Source: Pseudomonas sp. MF4836 | Lineage (GTDB): Bacteria > Pseudomonadota > Gammaproteobacteria > Pseudomonadales > Pseudomonadaceae | Assembly (NCBI RefSeq): GCF_002018875.1 | Contig: NZ_MVOL01000007.1 | Span: forward strand, 329,286-393,285 | Length of the DNA stretch: 64,000 nt | Direction of reading: 5' to 3' | Shown here: positions 57,100 to 64,000 of the stretch, in pieces | Position numbering within the stretch: position 1 is the first letter of the stretch | How the letters are laid out: every line of letters starts with the position of its first letter | Notes under the pieces: model-generated | What the model saw: the letters and a program-made list of their open reading frames with translations, nothing else | Databases searched by the model: none | What the model was told of the DNA's origin: nothing | Translations under genes and position numbers: made by a program

Positions 57100-58046
57100 A
57101 CAACCTCCAGATAAGACTCGTGCACGGTCTGCCCCAGGTGGCGAACCCGGGCGATGAAATCGTTCAGCCACAGGTGCAGCCCCGAGGCCAGGATTTCGTC
57201 GATCCCGGTATAGCGCAGGCGTGCATTCAGCTCCGCCGCCAGGCGCTGGGCCGGGCGCCCGTTGGTGCCGGGCAGGCTGGCGAGAATGTGGTCCAGCTCT
57301 TCGATACAGGCGTGCAGCGAACGCGGCACATCGGCACGCAACAGCAGCATTTCCGAGACCTGTTCGGCATTCGGCGCATTGCGGTAGATCTCGTTGAACG
57401 CCTCGAACGATGACAGGGCTCGCAACAGGGCGCTCCACTGGTAATAGCCGCGGGCCGAGTTGTCGCTGACCTCCTCGGACTCTTCGCCGAACATTTCGTA
57501 GCGCGCGTCCAGCAGGCGCAAGGTGTTGTCGGCCCGTTCCAGGAAAGTCCCGAGGCGAATGAAGCAGTAGGCATCGTTGCGCATGATGGTGCCCGAGGTG
57601 GCGCCGCGAAACAGGTGCGAGCGTTCCTTGACCCACTCGCAGAAATGGCTGATGCCGTAGCGCCCCAGACCGTTGCTGGCGATGTTGCGCATTTCCAGCC
57701 AGGTGGCGTTGATGTTCTCCCACATGTCGGCGGTGATCCGCCCGCGCACCGCATGGGCGTTGCTGCGTGCCGCCCGCAGGCAGCTGAAGATGCTGCCGGG
57801 GTTGGTTTCATCGAGGGCAAAAAAATGCAGCATGCGCTCGGTATTGAGCTCACCGTAACGCTCGTTGTAATCGTCCAGGGTGCCGGCAGCCAGCAGCGAC
57901 ATCGCCAGTTCGGCGTGGCCGTCGCTGCGCCCGGCCTGGGGCATCAGCGACAGCGAGTAACTGACCTCGAGCATGCGCGCCAGGTTCTCCGCGCGTTCCA
58001 GGTAACGGGACATCCAGTACAGATCGGAAGCGGTTCTTGAAAGCAT
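57096..58046 (-). CDS. Alpha-E domain protein (DUF403)
   Basis: The 316-residue all-helical protein begins MLSRTASDLYWMSRYLERAEN, the family signature. It includes LHFFALDETNPGSIFSCLRAARSNAHAVRGRIT (33 residues; key NPGSI and ARSNAHAVR) and GTFLERADNTLRLLDARYE. Alpha-E proteins occur almost only with circularly permuted ATP-grasp and transglutaminase genes, and are presumed to form a complex with them. It starts 3 bp after the ATP-grasp stop codon. Biochemical role not established. Confidence 0.9.
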   Translation of the reverse strand: MLSRTASDLYWMSRYLERAENLARMLEVSYSLSLMPQAGRSDGHAELAMSLLAAGTLDDYNERYGELNTERMLHFFALDETNPGSIFSCLRAARSNAHAVRGRITADMWENINATWLEMRNIASNGLGRYGISHFCEWVKERSHLFRGATSGTIMRNDAYCFIRLGTFLERADNTLRLLDARYEMFGEESEEVSDNSARGYYQWSALLRALSSFEAFNEIYRNAPNAEQVSEMLLLRADVPRSLHACIEELDHILASLPGTNGRPAQRLAAELNARLRYTGIDEILASGLHLWLNDFIARVRHLGQTVHESYLEVV

Positions 58047-58049
58047 GTG

Positions 58050-59459
58050 TCAGTCCTCCACTACCCAGGTGTCTTTGGTGCCGCCGCCCTGGGACGAGTT
58101 CACCACCAGCGAGCCTTCGCGCAAGGCCACGCGCGTCAGGCCACCGGGCACCAAACGGGTTTCGCTGCCCGACAGCACAAAGGGACGCAGGTCGATATGC
58201 CGCGGCGCGATGCCGTTTTCGACAAAGGTCGGGCAGGTCGACAGGCACAGGGTCGGTTGGGCGATATAGGCATGCGGGCGCGCCTTGAGCCGGGCGCGAA
58301 AATCCTCGATTTCCGCCGCCGTGGCCGCCGGCCCGACAAGCATGCCGTAGCCGCCGGAGCCCTGGGTTTCCTTGACCACCAGGTCCGGCAGGTTGGCCAG
58401 CACATGGGACAGTTCCGCCGGCTTTCGGCATTGCCAGGTGGGCACGTTCTTCAGCACCGGCTCTTCGCTGAGGTAGAAGCGGATCATCTCGTCGACATAG
58501 GGGTAGATCGACTTGTCGTCGGCGACCCCGGTGCCCACGGCATTGGCCAGCACTACGTTGCCCGAGCGGTAGGCGGCGATCAGCCCCGGCACGCCGAGCA
58601 TCGAATCGGGGTTGAACGACAACGGGTCGAGGAAGGCGTCGTCGAGGCGACGGTAGATCACATCCACTGCCTGGGCGCCGGAGGTGGTGCGCATGAATAC
58701 CCGGTCGTCACGCACAAACAGATCGGCGCCTTCCACCAGCTCCACGCCCATCTCGCGGGCCAGGAACGCATGCTCGAAATAGGCACTGTTGAAGCGCCCG
58801 GGGGTCAGCACCACCACCGTGGGGTTGTCCAGCGGGCAGGAGCTTTTCAGGGTTTCGAGCAGCAGGTTCGGGTAATGGTCGATGGGCGCCACCCGCTGCG
58901 CGGCGAACAGCTCCGGAAACAGGCGCATCATCATCTTGCGGTCTTCAAGCATGTAGCTGACGCCGCTGGGGGTGCGCAGGTTGTCTTCGAGCACGTAGTA
59001 ACTGCCGTCGCCATCACGCACCAGGTCGACCCCGGAAATATGCGAATAGATATTGCGGTGCAGATCCAGGCCCTGCATCGCCACCTGGTAACCCTCGTTG
59101 GCCAGGACTTGCTCGGCCGGGATGATGCCCTCCTTGAGAATGTGTTGCCCGTGATAGATATCGGCCAGGAACATGTTCAGCGCCTGAACCCGCTGGATAC
59201 AGCCGCGCTCGACCGTCTGCCATTCACTGGCCTTGATGCTGCGCGGAATGATGTCGAACGGAATCAGCCGTTCGGTGCCCTGCTCGTCCCCGTACAAAGT
59301 GAAGGTGATGCCGGCGCGATGGAACAACAGGTCGGCTTCGCGCCGACGCTGGTCCAGCAACTCCAAGGGAGTGTCCGCAAGCCAGCGGGCAAACTCCTGG
59401 TAATGTGGGCGGCAGCCACCACTCGCGTCATACATTTCATTAAAAAAAGCACGGGACAT
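58050..59459 (-). CDS. Circularly permuted type 2 ATP-grasp protein
   Basis: The 469-residue protein matches the DUF404/DUF407 ATP-grasp family. Segments are IPFDIIPRSIKASEWQ, NMFLADIYHGQHILKEGIIP, GDGSYYVLEDNLRTPSGVSY, VVLTPGRFNSAYFEHAFLA, and late ATP-binding residues VVKETQGSGGYGMLVGP. ATP-grasp enzymes join a carboxylate to an amine using ATP, so this is probably a peptide or amide ligase. It is first in an operon with alpha-E and transglutaminase genes, overlapping or nearly touching them. The ATG beginning MSRAFFNEMYD is the usual family start. Confidence 0.92.
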   Translation of the reverse strand: MSRAFFNEMYDASGGCRPHYQEFARWLADTPLELLDQRRREADLLFHRAGITFTLYGDEQGTERLIPFDIIPRSIKASEWQTVERGCIQRVQALNMFLADIYHGQHILKEGIIPAEQVLANEGYQVAMQGLDLHRNIYSHISGVDLVRDGDGSYYVLEDNLRTPSGVSYMLEDRKMMMRLFPELFAAQRVAPIDHYPNLLLETLKSSCPLDNPTVVVLTPGRFNSAYFEHAFLAREMGVELVEGADLFVRDDRVFMRTTSGAQAVDVIYRRLDDAFLDPLSFNPDSMLGVPGLIAAYRSGNVVLANAVGTGVADDKSIYPYVDEMIRFYLSEEPVLKNVPTWQCRKPAELSHVLANLPDLVVKETQGSGGYGMLVGPAATAAEIEDFRARLKARPHAYIAQPTLCLSTCPTFVENGIAPRHIDLRPFVLSGSETRLVPGGLTRVALREGSLVVNSSQGGGTKDTWVVED

Positions 59460-60356
59460 ACCCCACTCCTCGCCGTGGTTTAAACGGCTTTTTATTTACG
59501 CTCTCTATTTCGATAAATCGGGCCTTGCGCTGTGCGGTCAGTACTGGGTTGTAAAGCACCTCATTGTGCGTTGCAGCTATCCGGGGACGATGCACACGCA
59601 GCACGGCGACGCGTGACGCGAACGTTGCGCTGGACTGTGTGCAGTTTTTTCGGCAAGGGCGGCAGCGCCAGGACAGGCAATGACGTCGTGACCTTGCTGA
59701 TGGGTAAGAGGGGAATTTAAAGAAGACAACGGACCGGCACTCAGGCATTGGCATGCCCCCGGTCTCTTCAGGGCTTTTGCAATCGCTATGCCCAAATGCC
59801 GTGCCTTGGGGATTTTGCCGAGGCAGCCCGCAATATCATCTATAAAGCGACATTTTTATTCACCTATGAGACATGGACACCGATATTCACTGAATCGGTT
59901 GAGCCGGCAACATCGTCCCCCAGGGTCGCTCAACCCTGGAACGACCGAAAAAAGTGCAGAAAGCGCGGCTGACGGTTTTTTTGCCCCTTAACCGGGACTT
60001 TTTTACCCAACCTGCCTGACCACCCGACGTAACCCTGGGCGCCCGGTGCTGAAAACAGCGGCACTGCACGCACCATCTGCGTCCGAAAAAGCGCAGCACA
60101 GCGGCAGTCACCGCCCTTTTCGCCCGTATCCCGGACAAATGCGCTGTAACTGACTGAGCCGTGGCTGCCGTCGTTGATACTGCTGCGCGGCCCCTATGGA
60201 GTTGGGGTATTGGCCGGGGGATCATCGGCGAAACGGCGGGCAATCTGCCGGTAACGGGTCACGGCAGAACAACCAGCCAACACCGTTTCCATCCTGAAAA
60301 AGGCCTGTTGGCGCCCCCTGTACAGCGCGTGTTGAAACAGCTTGCAACATACCGCT
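59460..60356. other. About 900 bp without a convincing gene
   Basis: Several short frames exist here but none has a ribosome-binding site, recognisable domain or normal composition. Structures seen include a stem-loop with GACCGG (about 59730) and CCGGTC (about 59758) enclosing GGCAT/ATGCC. A second is TCGT...CCAGGGT-CGCTCA-ACCCTGG-ACGA (59913-59944). The first part should carry the promoter of the ATP-grasp operon. A small RNA or decayed gene is possible. Confidence 0.4.
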
Positions 60357-60857
60357 TCACTGACCGGCGGCGAGCCGCTCGAGGATCAGTTGCACTGCCT
60401 CTTCCGGTAACAACTGGGCGCTGTCCAGACGCAATGGCGGCACAGCCCAGGGCTGGTAGTCATGCTCGCACACCGACTGCCAACTCGCCGGCACCAGCCC
60501 CGGCACATCCAACTCCCGACCTTGGACCCGGCGTCGGTGCTCATCGAGGTCGGAGCACAGCACCTCGATATCCAGCAGCCCTACTCCCTCGCCATCGGCG
60601 ATCGCGCGCCAGGCCTCACGACTCTCGGCCAGCGGATTGACGCAGTCGGCGATCACCTGATTGCCCAGGGCCAGGTTGCTGCGGGCCAGGGCATTGGCAA
60701 TGTCATAACCGGTCTTGCCCACCTCGCGCATACCGTTGTCACGCAGCGCCTGCTCGATGTTGTCGATACGCAGGTAAGTGGCGCCCAGGCGCACGGCCAG
60801 CAAGCGGGCGATGGTGGTTTTACCAGTGCCGGGCAGGCCGCTGAAGACAATAAGCAT
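60357..60857 (-). CDS. P-loop AAA-type small-molecule or nucleic-acid kinase
   Basis: The 166-residue protein has Walker A in VFSGLPGTGKTTIARLLA at the N-terminus. A DxD-like YLRIDNIEQALRDNG segment and VIADCVNPLAESR (Walker B-like strand) follow, with Arg-rich DLDEHRRRVQGR as a lid. This resembles chloramphenicol-phosphotransferase-like or zeta-toxin-like ATPases of the AAA_33 type. Substrate unknown. No antitoxin gene is seen next to it, so a toxin role is not supported. It lies 104 bp downstream, on the same strand, from the end of the second DUF6708 gene. Confidence 0.8.
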   Translation of the reverse strand: MLIVFSGLPGTGKTTIARLLAVRLGATYLRIDNIEQALRDNGMREVGKTGYDIANALARSNLALGNQVIADCVNPLAESREAWRAIADGEGVGLLDIEVLCSDLDEHRRRVQGRELDVPGLVPASWQSVCEHDYQPWAVPPLRLDSAQLLPEEAVQLILERLAAGQ

Positions 60858-60958
60858 GGGGGTTGCTCCTGGGACGGCTAAGCAGCATACGCAAACTAAA
60901 AGTGTCCATCACCCCGAGAGACGGCTGCCGGGGTGTCGCAGCACCACCTGACGCTTTC

Positions 60959-61390
60959 TGCTCACGGCGCCGTCCGCGACTCACGATCCATCTCGGCCGG
61001 CCACTTCACCTTCGGTGCCAGGCGCAGGGCCAAGTTGTACCAGGGCACATCGTTATGGTCGCGCGGTGGTCCTGGCGGTGGCAGGGCCGAGGGGCCTTGC
61101 TGCATGTAAGTGCAGATATAGGCCCAGGCAAACTCATCGGCGCCCATGGTGCTTAGTGGAAAACGATCAATGACCTTATTGGTGCCGGGCTCGACGATGG
61201 ACAGGACCACGCCCCATTTGATGATGAGCGCGCCTTGGGCAGTGGCGCCGCGTTTTTTCCAGCGTTCGGCGCGGACTTGTGACCAGTCGTAGGCCACGGG
61301 GATAACGCGCCAACGTTCGAAGGGGTTCCACCAGCGGTAGTTGAAGTTGTAGGCGTAGATGCGTTGGCGGGCTCGGTTGAAACGCAGTGG
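60959..61390. repeat. Direct repeat, copy B (3' half of DUF6708 gene)
   Basis: About 430 bp nearly identical to 61927-62358. It covers the C-terminal halves of the two immunity-like genes, including their stop codons. The flanking membrane-segment sequences differ completely. Confidence 0.85.
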
Positions 61391-61732
61391 TAGATCACGT
61401 GGTATTGATAAATCTAGCCTAATGGCTAGTAGAGAAATCCAAAAAGATACTAGGGTAGAAACTATGCCAATCAATAAAATTGATGGTTTTGTAGAGTGAA
61501 TAAAAGAGAATGGCCCTATGGTTAACGTCACCAACCATAACAACATAATTAGCCCCATCCACAACATAATCCCTCTTGCCCGGAACGAGGCCCTAGGCAG
61601 TTCTAAATAATAATCACTCAAGTGATTGGACCCATTATTATCAAGTGAGGCTATGGCAGGCGGAGGTGCGTTTGGCGGTGGAAGATCCTCTTTCCAGCCA
61701 GGACAAGGTGGGTTGAGTAGGGGGGATGTCAA
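60962..61732 (-). CDS. DUF6708 putative T6SS immunity protein, second copy
   Basis: About 256 residues: an N-terminal Pro-rich stretch (PPCPGWKEDLPPP), two membrane segments (about residues 55-75 and 85-108; ILLIGIVSTLVSFWISLLAI is the second), then a soluble DUF6708-type domain (RQRIYAYNFNYRWWNPFERW, then LSTMGADEFAWAYICTYMQQ). DUF6708 proteins are found beside T6SS effectors and are thought to protect the producer. A TTG start is chosen because it aligns with the TTG of the neighbouring paralogue and has AAGGA upstream. The frame continues upstream into an effector-tail remnant, making an artificial longer ORF of 349 residues. The soluble half is about 92% identical to the paralogue (11 differences in about 139 residues by eye), but the membrane half is not. 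Confidence 0.75.
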   Translation of the reverse strand: MTSPLLNPPCPGWKEDLPPPNAPPPAIASLDNNGSNHLSDYYLELPRASFRARGIMLWMGLIMLLWLVTLTIGPFSFIHSTKPSILLIGIVSTLVSFWISLLAIRLDLSIPRDLPLRFNRARQRIYAYNFNYRWWNPFERWRVIPVAYDWSQVRAERWKKRGATAQGALIIKWGVVLSIVEPGTNKVIDRFPLSTMGADEFAWAYICTYMQQGPSALPPPGPPRDHNDVPWYNLALRLAPKVKWPAEMDRESRTAP

Positions 61733-61916
61733 TTTACTTTCCTTAGCGTGATCATTTAATTTGTCGTCTTTAACTACCAGTTGCGCAACACCGCACTCAT
61801 CACTTACATCCGGCCAAAATGAGACCTGTAGTTCAATAGCATGGATGTTATGAGCTGGGTTTTCAGCAATGGAATCACTGATGCTCAACGTGTGTGACTT
61901 GGCATCTTCTTTAAGG
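61733..61916 (-). pseudogene. Remnant C-terminal tail of a second T6SS-type effector
   Basis: In the same frame as the DUF6708 copy that follows it, about 60 residues (LKEDAKSHTLSISDSIAEN, then HNIHAIELQVSFWPDVSDE) align with the last 60 residues of the effector at the window end (LKEDVVSRVLSISGAIALN, then HSVHAIELEVSYWPNLADE). There is no start codon, and the frame is already open before the match, where it is the shadow of the first immunity gene. It is therefore a leftover of an effector 3' end. It differs at about half of its residues from the intact tail, so it comes from a different effector allele. Confidence 0.75.
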
Positions 61917-61926
61917 TAGGAACCTC

Positions 61927-62358
61927 TTCTCACGGCGCTGTCCGCGACTCCCAGTCCATCTCGGCCGGCCACTTCACCTTCGGCGCCAGGCGCAGGGCCA
62001 AGTTGTACCAAGGCACGTTGTTATGGTCGTGCGGTGGCCCCGGCGGTGGCAGGGCCGAGGGACCTTGCTGCATGTAAGTGCAGATATAAGCCCAGGCAAA
62101 CTCATCGGCGCCCATGGTGCTCAAGGGAAAACGGTCGATGACTTTATTGGTGCCGGGCTCGACGATGGACAGGACCACGCCCCATTTGATGATGAGTGCG
62201 CCTTGGGCGGTAGTCCCACGTTGCTTCCAACGTTCGGCGCGTACTTGCGACCAATTGTAGGCCACAGGCACTACTCGCCAACGCCCGAAGGGATTCCACC
62301 AACGGTATTTGAAGTTGTAGGCGTAGAGGCGTTGGCGGGGGCGGTTAAAACGAATCGG
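61927..62358. repeat. Direct repeat, copy A (3' half of DUF6708 gene)
   Basis: Partner of the repeat at 60959-61390. The high DNA identity stops at the junction with the membrane-segment coding part on one side, and just past the stop codon on the other. That is the pattern expected from recombination or gene conversion. Confidence 0.85.
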
Positions 62359-62703
62359 TTCATCACGAGGGGGAGATATACCCATCCTAACAAAGTAGAA
62401 AATCATCCATGCTGCAAGCGGAATAATCACAACGCAAGCTGCTAATACATTTGCGAGCGACAGATTAATCCAACCGGAAATAATATAACTACCAACATAT
62501 AGCGGACTGATAGCCGATATGATTGCCAACCAAATTAAAAGCCCTCTAGCCCTTGTTGTTTGGCGAGAGACTTCCAGATAGACATCATCTAGATAGTTTG
62601 CCCCATTTTCGCCTAATGACGGCTGCGCACTTGGAGGGACCTCTGGCCCAGACAAGTCTTCTTGCCAGCCCAAACAAGGGGGGTCGAGTAGCGGTCTAAC
62701 CAA
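61930..62703 (-). CDS. DUF6708 putative T6SS immunity protein, first copy
   Basis: About 257 residues: a Pro-rich N-terminus (LLDPPCLGWQEDL), two membrane helices (LLIWLAIISAISPLYVGSYI and VLAACVVIIPLAAWMIFYFV), then the DUF6708 soluble domain (RFNRPRQRLYAYNFKYRWWN, then LSTMGADEFAWAYICTYMQQ). No ATG or GTG lies near the N-terminus. Two TTG codons do (62709, overlapping the effector stop as TTGA, and 62703). The latter is preferred because AAGGTG is 7 nt upstream and the paralogue has a TTG at the same aligned position. Being coupled to the effector, it is the likely cognate immunity gene. Confidence 0.8.
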   Translation of the reverse strand: MVRPLLDPPCLGWQEDLSGPEVPPSAQPSLGENGANYLDDVYLEVSRQTTRARGLLIWLAIISAISPLYVGSYIISGWINLSLANVLAACVVIIPLAAWMIFYFVRMGISPPRDEPIRFNRPRQRLYAYNFKYRWWNPFGRWRVVPVAYNWSQVRAERWKQRGTTAQGALIIKWGVVLSIVEPGTNKVIDRFPLSTMGADEFAWAYICTYMQQGPSALPPPGPPHDHNNVPWYNLALRLAPKVKWPAEMDWESRTAP

Positions 62704-62705
62704 TT

Positions 62706-64000
62706 TCAATCACCTTTTTTATCAACATCAATTTTATCTTCTTTAGCTATCAGGAAAGCAACGCCTAATTCGTCGGCCAGGTTCGGCCAGTACGACACCT
62801 CTAATTCAATGGCGTGGACGCTATGTGTTTGATTAAGAGCAATTGCTCCACTAATAGAGAGCACGCGCGAGACAACATCTTCTTTAAGCTCTGGAGTCGT
62901 AGTTCTAGGGTTATAGTCGGGACACTTTAGCGAGGCTGGAGGTAATATCAAATTACTAGAACTGCCTGATCTACCTGACGCGATTATCATGCCGCCTTCA
63001 TCCCCCGGACGAAAAACTTTTAGTTTCCAGCTATAACGTGAAGTCTTAGGGTCATAACCTGGCAAAGTTATTTTATAGTCTAAATAGATCCCGGCAGGGA
63101 TAGAAAATCCATCTCTGATGATTATTTCAGTTTCGCCCGCAGCGATCAGATCACTTGTTCGTTGAAGGCGAACACCAACTGCTACTTCGGCAGTCATTCC
63201 TAATACAGCAGCATTAAGGGCTCCGACTGCAATATCAAAGTCATCAATTGATGTCCATCGTCTGTACTTTTCGGGCTTACCCCAACGGCTATGTCTGACC
63301 CATAGCTCAAGCGGGCTAGATTCAGTTTTTTTTGCCCACAAGGCTATGGAATAAGCGGTTAACCCCAGAACTAGTGCAAAGCCTAACGGACCAAGAAGGA
63401 CTGCTTGTGTAGCGAGTGCAGCGCCGATTCCAATGCCACCTGAAAAAAATGCAACTGCTGCTGCGACAGCGTATCCCGTTGCTGAAGGATCATCCCCTTG
63501 TTTAGCCGTTCTCTTGGCGGCAAAACCATACTGCACACCATCCATCACCCCCGCGACCGCAGCAATCGCCCCCCCATACTGCGCAATTCGCACCCCCATC
63601 ATCACCGTCTGCACCTGACCTGCCACCCGCACCGTGGTCGTCAGCCCCGGCCGCAATAGCTGAGTCCCTACACCCGCAATCTCGACCCCCACCCCCATTA
63701 CCCCGATGGACGACGACCACACCGCCGCCAGCGCCTCGGGATTGCCGCTGCCCGGGGTGTTGAGGAAGGTCTCAAAGTTTTTGCGCAGGCTGTCTTGCTG
63801 GAACCAGAGGCTGCCCAGGCCCAGCAGCAGGTCGGCGCCGGCAGGGGCTGCGGAGATGGCGGTATTGCGCATTCGTTGCATGGCGCCTCTGGCCAGCGCT
63901 TGGGCGTCGTCCACGCCAATAGCCAGCGTATGCAGCAGCCGGGTGCTGCCGCTGTGGAGCGTGGCGGCGCCGATGCTGACGCTGCGCAGCGTCTCTGTAA
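62706..64000 (-). CDS. T6SS-type pore-forming effector (VasX/BTH_I2691-like), C-terminal part
   Basis: The frame is open from the window end with no start before 63914, so only the last about 431 residues are seen. It has a helical segment with TRLLHTLAIGVDDAQALARG and colicin-like hydrophobic runs (VAAAVAFFSGGIGIGAALAT, LLGPLGFALVLGLTAYSIAL). A soluble beta-rich tail follows (IIIRDGFSIPAGIYLDYKI, then LSISGAIALNQTHSVHAIEL). Large multi-helix proteins of this kind next to DUF6708 genes are annotated as T6SS effectors related to VasX/BTH_I2691 that insert into membranes. The N-terminal VasX-type region is outside the window, so this rests on context and hydrophobicity. G+C is lower from about 62.4 to 63.5 kb, suggesting acquisition. 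The internal GTG at 63914 is not the true start. Confidence 0.75.
   Translation of the reverse strand, partial: TETLRSVSIGAATLHSGSTRLLHTLAIGVDDAQALARGAMQRMRNTAISAAPAGADLLLGLGSLWFQQDSLRKNFETFLNTPGSGNPEALAAVWSSSIGVMGVGVEIAGVGTQLLRPGLTTTVRVAGQVQTVMMGVRIAQYGGAIAAVAGVMDGVQYGFAAKRTAKQGDDPSATGYAVAAAVAFFSGGIGIGAALATQAVLLGPLGFALVLGLTAYSIALWAKKTESSPLELWVRHSRWGKPEKYRRWTSIDDFDIAVGALNAAVLGMTAEVAVGVRLQRTSDLIAAGETEIIIRDGFSIPAGIYLDYKITLPGYDPKTSRYSWKLKVFRPGDEGGMIIASGRSGSSSNLILPPASLKCPDYNPRTTTPELKEDVVSRVLSISGAIALNQTHSVHAIELEVSYWPNLADELGVAFLIAKEDKIDVDKKGD

Noticed and set aside
59532..59991. Short plus-strand frames (60-75 residues) in the gene-poor gap
   Set aside because: No ribosome-binding sites, no domains, unusual composition and mutual overlap.
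60357..60857. Zeta-type toxin of a toxin-antitoxin pair
   Set aside because: Only the P-loop kinase fold is visible; no small antitoxin gene lies next to it.
60962..62011. Single 349-residue protein including an N-terminal extension
   Set aside because: The first ~30 residues are the shadow of the preceding immunity gene and the next 60 are an effector-tail remnant; the immunity gene itself begins at about 61732.

Overview
The window looks like a chromosomal segment of a Pseudomonas from the P. fluorescens/P. putida side of the genus. G+C is high throughout the core genes. The bkdR-bkdA1-bkdA2-bkdB-lpdV cluster reads almost like the P. putida one, and OprD porin, FecIR/TonB receptor, Bap-type adhesin and T6SS effector/immunity genes are all typical of the group. 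No rRNA, tRNA, CRISPR array or insertion sequence was seen.

Layout. Positions 1-6.6 kb hold a uronate-use cluster: OprD-type porin (3' end only), uronate dehydrogenase, SMP-30 lactonase, a three-part TRAP transporter and an aldose-1-epimerase. Then come a DapF-like protein with altered catalytic residues (6.7-7.5 kb), a DASS/SLC13 carboxylate transporter (minus strand), a methyl-accepting chemotaxis protein and an HD-GYP phosphodiesterase. From 12.2 to 19.2 kb lies branched-chain amino-acid catabolism: bkdR divergent from bkdA1-bkdA2-bkdB-lpdV, followed by ilvE. A Fur-box-controlled FecI/FecR/TonB-receptor iron-signalling set fills 19.3-23.4 kb.

The centre (23.5-48.1 kb) is a giant Bap-like adhesin locus. 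About 19.2 kb on the minus strand encodes a repeat protein of roughly 6,410 residues, now split in two by an apparent 1-nt deletion near 33182. Divergent from it is a TolC/ABC/HlyD type I secretion operon. An orphan OmpR-family response regulator (48.7-49.4 kb) follows after one doubtful small ORF. The adhesin carries two tandem copies of an FG-GAP-propeller/RTX/type-I-secretion-target module at its C-terminal end.

From 49.8 to 60.9 kb are a membrane protein of unknown function; a radical-SAM/DUF4130 pair behind a perfect LexA-type box; a Sel1-like secreted protein; an EamA exporter divergent from an AraC regulator; an unrecognised protein; a minus-strand operon of circularly permuted ATP-grasp, alpha-E and transglutaminase proteins; about 0.9 kb without a convincing gene; and a small P-loop kinase.

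The right end (60.9-64 kb) is lower in G+C and mosaic. It holds the 3' part of a colicin/VasX-like T6SS-type effector, its putative DUF6708 immunity gene, a remnant tail of a second, divergent effector, and a second DUF6708 gene. The 3' halves of the two immunity genes are nearly identical while their membrane-spanning halves differ. The most notable items are this orphan effector/immunity cassette, the frameshifted adhesin with its duplicated secretion module, the LexA-controlled radical-SAM pair, and the DapF-like protein with a Cys-to-Ser change.
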